Positions 32,304 through 36,050 of a stretch of DNA of 36,050 bases are shown one piece after another. The notes under the pieces are model-generated. The model was not told where the DNA came from and ran no database searches. It saw nothing but the letters and a program-made list of their open reading frames with translations. Source of the stretch: an uncultured Oscillospiraceae bacterium (GTDB taxonomy: Bacteria > Bacillota > Clostridia > Oscillospirales > Oscillospiraceae). Position 1 is the stretch's first letter. Every line of letters starts with the position of its first letter. The stretch spans positions 1 to 36,050 of the forward strand of contig CANQBA010000042.1 of NCBI GenBank assembly GCA_947589545.1. The letters run 5' to 3'. The position numbers and the translations under genes were made by a program.

Positions 32304-33995
32304 TTATTTCACGGAAACATACCGGTCATAAGCGGCCTGATAGACGCCCTGGATCTCATCCAAGTGAGTGCGCCCGGTCAGATCGTTCTGGAAGGTGGTC
32401 CAATCGCCGTCGCTGACGCCGCCGTTCATGAGCCACTTGATGAGGTTGGTGCGGATGTAGTCGTTGAGGGCGGATTCATACTGGGTGATGGTGTTCAGCT
32501 CGTCGGCGGTGAACTGCAGGTTGGGGGTGGGGGTGGTGCCTTCGGGCAGGTACGGGGTCACATAGGCGTCCAGACGCTCAAGACGGAGCTTGGCGCGGGG
32601 CTCCATGTTGACCACATGCTCCCAGGCGTAGTCGCTGAGGTAGATGATGCCGAGAGGGGCGTTCTGGAGACGGAGCTCGTCGGTGGTCATGCCGGCGGGG
32701 ACTTCCTTCTGCACCAGCATACCGTTGGCGTCCAGCTCCTCCTCATAGACGATGCCGATGGGGCCGTAGTTGATCTGCGCGGAGATCATGGGATCGTAAT
32801 AGCGGTCGAAATAGGTCAGCAGGACTTCCACGTTGGGGGTGTCGGAGAAGATGATGACTTCGCCGGTGCTGATTTCGGGGCTGTTGGAGACGCAGGCGGT
32901 CTGGGACTTGCCGTCAGGCCCGATGAGGGGGGCGCAGACGATGTAGTTCTCGGGGTTGGAGACGACAGTCTCGCTCTCCCACCAGTAGAAGAAGCCATAA
33001 GTCTCGGCGCCCTTGCCATTGGCCAGGAAGTTATCCTGGCTGATCTCGAAGGAGACCTTGTCGATGAGGTTGTTGGTGACCCAGTTTGCGATGAAGTTGG
33101 TGGCTTCCTTGAAGCGCTCGTCCTGGACGGTGTAGGTGATCTTGCCGTCCACCACGACGCGGTGCTCCAGGTTGTCGTTGAGGCCGAACATGCCGTAGAG
33201 GTCGCACTGATTGCCCTGCCAGTTGTTGTAGACGAAGCTCATGGGACGCTCGTCGTCGGTCTTGCCGTTGCCGTTCATGTCGTTGTCGCGGAAGTAGGTC
33301 ATCAGCTTCTCGGCCTGGGCGGCGGTGAGGCTGAGACCGTCCTTCAGATCCGCCTCGGTGAGGCCGTCAACAGCGCCGGCCTTGATGGCCGCGGCGGCCC
33401 AGTTCTTGTTGAGGAAGAGGATGTTGGGGCTCTGGAGAAGGCCCATCTCCTCTACGCGGGGCAGGGAATAGATCTTGCCGTCCTCGCTGGTGAGCTGCGC
33501 CTTGATGTCGGGGCGCTCGTCCAGGATCTTCTTGAAGTTGGGCATGTACTCTAAGTAGTCGCTGACGGGCAGGAGCTTGTGACGGGAGGCGTACTTGTTG
33601 ATCTCGCCGGCGGTCATGCCCGCGTGATAGATGGCGTCGGGCTGATTCTCGGCATTGCCCAGGATCAGGTTCTTCTGCTGGCTGTAAACGGACTCGGACA
33701 CGTTCTCCCAGGAGACGTTCACGTTGGTGCTCTCGTAAAGATCCTGCATGATCTTCATGTCGTTGTAGTCAAGAGCGGACGCGTTCTTGGAGGAATAGAT
33801 GGTGAAGGTGATGTCCTGAGCGCCCTTGTCGTTGAGGATGGGGGCGCTGGTGTCGGCCCACTGGTAGCCGTATTCGGAGACCAGGGAATCCACGTCGGAG
33901 CTCTCGCGGTTGTCGTTTTTCTTCCCGCCGCCGCCGCAGGATGCCAGGGTCAGCACCATGGCCAGGAGAAGAAGGATGGATACTGTCTTTTTCAT
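32304..33995 (-). CDS. Extracellular solute-binding lipoprotein of a CUT1 sugar ABC importer
   Basis: This 563-residue lipoprotein has a signal peptide ending in LASC (Cys20) and a Gly/Lys/Asn linker. The mature part is the large LipO-type binding protein of family 1 (ITFTIYSSKNASALDYNDMK, then GKIYSLPRVEEMGLLQSPNI; DNDMNGNGKTDDERP looks like a calcium-binding loop). It delivers oligosaccharide to the two permeases encoded upstream. Size and order (permeases, then binding protein) are typical of this class. Within this locus the ligand is probably a fructo-oligosaccharide. Confidence 0.92.
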   Translation of the reverse strand: MKKTVSILLLLAMVLTLASCGGGGKKNDNRESSDVDSLVSEYGYQWADTSAPILNDKGAQDITFTIYSSKNASALDYNDMKIMQDLYESTNVNVSWENVSESVYSQQKNLILGNAENQPDAIYHAGMTAGEINKYASRHKLLPVSDYLEYMPNFKKILDERPDIKAQLTSEDGKIYSLPRVEEMGLLQSPNILFLNKNWAAAAIKAGAVDGLTEADLKDGLSLTAAQAEKLMTYFRDNDMNGNGKTDDERPMSFVYNNWQGNQCDLYGMFGLNDNLEHRVVVDGKITYTVQDERFKEATNFIANWVTNNLIDKVSFEISQDNFLANGKGAETYGFFYWWESETVVSNPENYIVCAPLIGPDGKSQTACVSNSPEISTGEVIIFSDTPNVEVLLTYFDRYYDPMISAQINYGPIGIVYEEELDANGMLVQKEVPAGMTTDELRLQNAPLGIIYLSDYAWEHVVNMEPRAKLRLERLDAYVTPYLPEGTTPTPNLQFTADELNTITQYESALNDYIRTNLIKWLMNGGVSDGDWTTFQNDLTGRTHLDEIQGVYQAAYDRYVSVK

Positions 33996-34037
33996 TTTGT
34001 GACCTCCATAATATTTTGCTTGGGTTTTTGTCTCGAA

Positions 34038-34946
34038 TCAGCCCTTGAGGGAGCCGATCATAACGCCCTGGCTGAAGTATTTCTGTACGAAGGGGTACAG
34101 GCACAGCACGGGGACGCTGGACACGATAACGGAGACGTACTTGATCTGGTTGGCCATGCGGTACTGCTCCAGGATCGTCTCGCCTGTGCCGCCCATGGTG
34201 CTCTCGGAGGCGATGAGGATCTCCTTCAGAACCAGCTGCAGGGGGTACATGTTCTCGTTCTGCAGGAAGATCATGGCGTTGAAGTAGCTGTTCCACTGGC
34301 CGATGGCGTAATAGAGGGCCATGACCGCCAGAATGGCCTTGGAGAGGGGCAGAACCAGGGAGGTGAACACCCTGTATTCGCCGGCGCCGTCGATCTTGGC
34401 GGCCTCCACCAGACCGTCCGGGATGCTGGTCTCAAAGAACGTCTTGGTCATGAAGAGGTTCCACACCGAGAGGATGGAGGGGAGCACGATGGCCCAGATG
34501 TTGTTGATGAGTCCCAGGGAGCTCATGACGTTGTAGAAGGGGATCAGGCCGCCGCCGAAGAACATGGGGATGATGAAGTAGATCATCCAGAACTTCTTGC
34601 CGGGGATGGTCTTGCGGCTCAGGCCCCAGCCGGCGGGAATGGTCACCGCCAGGGACAGGATCACGGTGAGGCCGGTGTAGATGATGGTGTTGAGGTAGCC
34701 TCTCCAGATGCTGGTCTCCTGGAGGATCCGCTTGAAGCCGTCCAGGGTGATCTGCACGGGGTACAGGATCACCTGGCCGCCCAGAACGGCGTCCGGGTCG
34801 GAGATGGAGGCGATGACGATGAAGTAGAGGGGGTAGATGACGATGATGGCCATGAGGGCCAGGAAGATGGTGTTGATGGTATAGAACACCTTATCGCCCG
34901 CGGAGAGGCGGATGGGAGCGCGCTTCGTCGCTGCTTTTACTGACAT
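34038..34946 (-). CDS. CUT1 sugar ABC permease (LplC/YtcP type)
   Basis: This 302-residue permease has six membrane helices. The cytoplasmic EAA loop that contacts the ATPase is at EAAKIDGAGEYRVFTSLVLP. ATG 34946 is 8 bases behind AAAGGAGG; a GTG at 34967 would overlap the upstream gene and has no ribosome site. It forms a heterodimeric channel with the permease encoded 14 bp upstream. Confidence 0.93.
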   Translation of the reverse strand: MSVKAATKRAPIRLSAGDKVFYTINTIFLALMAIIVIYPLYFIVIASISDPDAVLGGQVILYPVQITLDGFKRILQETSIWRGYLNTIIYTGLTVILSLAVTIPAGWGLSRKTIPGKKFWMIYFIIPMFFGGGLIPFYNVMSSLGLINNIWAIVLPSILSVWNLFMTKTFFETSIPDGLVEAAKIDGAGEYRVFTSLVLPLSKAILAVMALYYAIGQWNSYFNAMIFLQNENMYPLQLVLKEILIASESTMGGTGETILEQYRMANQIKYVSVIVSSVPVLCLYPFVQKYFSQGVMIGSLKG

Positions 34947-34960
34947 TTCTTTTTCCTCCT

Positions 34961-35941
34961 TTACCACAGGGAATTCTCGGAGAACTTCTTGGAGGTGGTA
35001 TTGGCGATGATCAGCAGGATCACGTTGATGATGGAGTTAAAGAGACCGATAGCCGTGGCGTAGCTCTGGTTGGGTACGCCGGTAAGACCCTGTTTGTAAA
35101 CGTAGGTGGCGATGATCTCGCTGACCTCCAGGTTGCCGTCGGTCATCATCAGCAGGACCTTCTCGTAGCCCACGCCCATGAGGCCGCCGATGGACATGAT
35201 GAGCATGACGCTGATCATGGGCATGATGGCCGGCAGATCCACGTGGATGACCCGCTGGAAGCGGGAAGCGCCGTCCAGGATGGCCGCCTCGTGCTGGCCC
35301 AGGTCAACGTTGGAGAGGGCCGCGATGTAGATGATGGAGGACCAGCCGAAGTCCTGCCAGTTGGAGGAGAGGATGTACAGGGGCCGGAAGGCCTTGCTCT
35401 CCAGGAAGTAGGACACGCGCTCGCCGCCGAAGTGGGCCACGATGTTGTTCACCAGACCGTAGCGGCCGAAGAACAGGGTCAGCATACCGACCAACACCAC
35501 CAGGGAGATGAAGTGTGGGCCGTTGAAGATGGTCTGCAGGGTCTTGCTCATCTTCTTGCTCTTCATGGCGTTGAGCATCAGGGCGATGATGATGGGCAGG
35601 GGGAAGCCGATGATGAAGCCGTAGATGCACAGCAGGAAGGTGTTCTTCATCAGGGGCCAGAACTGCACGTCGGTAAAGAACCGGGTGAAGTTCTTAAAGC
35701 CGATCCAGCGGGTGTACTCGCCCAGAATGGGGTCGCCGGGCATGAAGTCCTGGAAGGCGATGAGCACGCCGTAGATGGGCAGGTAGTTGAACAGGAACAC
35801 GACGAGAACCGCGGGGAAGATCATGATCAGGAACGGGTGGTTGTCCCGGAGCCTTCTCCATGCCCTGGCGGATTTGCTGCCGCCCTTCTGCACCGCGTTG
35901 GCGGGCGCCTGGGAGGCGGGGCCGTCTTTGACTTTTTGCAT
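34961..35941 (-). CDS. CUT1 sugar ABC permease (LplB type)
   Basis: This 326-residue permease has an N-terminal cytoplasmic tail rich in Ala/Lys, then six helices beginning with FLIMIFPAVLVVFLFNYLPI. The EAA loop is EAAILDGASRFQRVIHVDLP. It is the typical LplB-like partner of LplC/YtcP permeases. It is followed directly by the second permease and preceded by the end of an ATPase gene. Confidence 0.93.
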   Translation of the reverse strand: MQKVKDGPASQAPANAVQKGGSKSARAWRRLRDNHPFLIMIFPAVLVVFLFNYLPIYGVLIAFQDFMPGDPILGEYTRWIGFKNFTRFFTDVQFWPLMKNTFLLCIYGFIIGFPLPIIIALMLNAMKSKKMSKTLQTIFNGPHFISLVVLVGMLTLFFGRYGLVNNIVAHFGGERVSYFLESKAFRPLYILSSNWQDFGWSSIIYIAALSNVDLGQHEAAILDGASRFQRVIHVDLPAIMPMISVMLIMSIGGLMGVGYEKVLLMMTDGNLEVSEIIATYVYKQGLTGVPNQSYATAIGLFNSIINVILLIIANTTSKKFSENSLW

Positions 35942-35977
35942 ATGTATTCTCCTTTCACCGTTGAAGGTAGAATTGAA

Positions 35978-36050
35978 TTACAGCAGGTTGTTTCCGTCGG
36001 CGCCGAAGAGGTGGCAGAGGGCGGGATTGAAGGAGAAGTTCACGTTCTTG
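35978..36050 (-). CDS. C-terminal end of a probable sugar ABC ATPase (partial)
   Basis: Only the last 24 codons are in the window (KNVNFSFNPALCHLFGADGN, then NLL and TAA). The pattern (V.FSF.P...HLF....NLL) matches the C-terminal TOBE region of MsmX/UgpC-type ATPases that power CUT1 importers. If so, the system carries its own ATPase, unlike many LplB/LplC systems that use a shared MsmX. The gene continues past the right edge. Confidence 0.65.
   Translation of the reverse strand, partial: KNVNFSFNPALCHLFGADGNNLL

Noticed and set aside
30789-33554. 921-codon open frame on the plus strand opposite the lipoprotein genes
   Set aside because: Same reason: antisense shadow of two lipoproteins with signal peptides and conserved folds; the product is Gly/Val/Leu-rich without recognisable motifs.

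Overview
The window looks like chromosome of a GC-rich, low-motility gut-type Firmicute, most likely an Oscillospiraceae relative (Oscillibacter/Flavonifractor/Lawsonibacter-like). This is inferred from several things together: strong AGGAGG ribosome sites, Firmicute housekeeping gene order (rplM-rpsI, rpsO-pnp, infC-rpmI-rplT), an S-layer-homology surface protein, a LytTR/GHKL pair, CUT1-type sugar ABC genes with lipoprotein binding proteins, and an ECF sigma factor paired with a small membrane protein. I see no rRNA, tRNA, CRISPR array, phage or complete insertion sequence. Almost every gene is on the minus strand; the exceptions are the ferritin-like gene and infC-rpmI-rplT (23.3-25.2 kb).

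Layout from left to right. (1) 0.1-5.3 kb: a two-gene ABC exporter (two half-transporters), with a soluble GHKL histidine kinase and a LytTR response regulator directly upstream. A 21-bp-phased direct repeat between the two units suggests that the regulator controls the exporter. (2) 5.4-7.4 kb: ECF sigma factor and a membrane-anchored partner with an ATGA overlap. (3) 7.4-8.5 kb: rplM-rpsI. (4) 8.5-9.6 kb: membrane acyltransferase. (5) 9.6-12.4 kb: rpsO and pnp. (6) 12.4-13.25 kb: a visibly AT-richer island with a GNAT acetyltransferase gene broken by one in-frame TAG and a short orphan reading frame. (7) 13.25-16.3 kb: prfB without the usual programmed frameshift, a 29-codon ORF with a strong ribosome site just upstream, a metallophosphoesterase, and a NYN/LOTUS RNA-binding nuclease-like protein. 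(8) 16.3-19.0 kb: the nucleoside salvage operon deoC-udp-cdd and an HD phosphohydrolase. (9) 19.1-22.3 kb: a 1004-residue S-layer-homology surface protein. (10) 22.4-25.3 kb: prmA, a ferritin-like small protein, and infC-rpmI-rplT with a consensus promoter, a leader attenuator and an ATC start codon for infC. (11) 25.3-36.05 kb: a nine-gene fructan/sucrose locus, transcribed right to left. It encodes an ATPase (only its C-terminus is in the window), two permeases, a solute-binding lipoprotein, a carbohydrate-binding lipoprotein, an extracellular GH32 lipoprotein, a YesL-like membrane protein, a cytoplasmic GH32 and a fructokinase.

The most interesting structure is upstream of the surface-protein gene. 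Two 26-bp near-identical, individually palindromic sequences lie in inverted orientation (22119-22144 and 22234-22259), and the inner one abuts the ribosome site of the surface-protein gene. Between them is a good sigma-A promoter (TTGCAA, 17 bp, TATAAT) that points AWAY from that gene. Flipping the segment would place the promoter about 60-70 bp ahead of the start codon. This is the arrangement of a phase-variable invertible promoter, seen here in a presumptive OFF state. No recombinase lies in the window.

The fructan locus reads as one pathway: surface lipoproteins bind and cut fructan, the ABC importer takes up the products, the cytoplasmic GH32 cleaves them, and fructokinase phosphorylates fructose.
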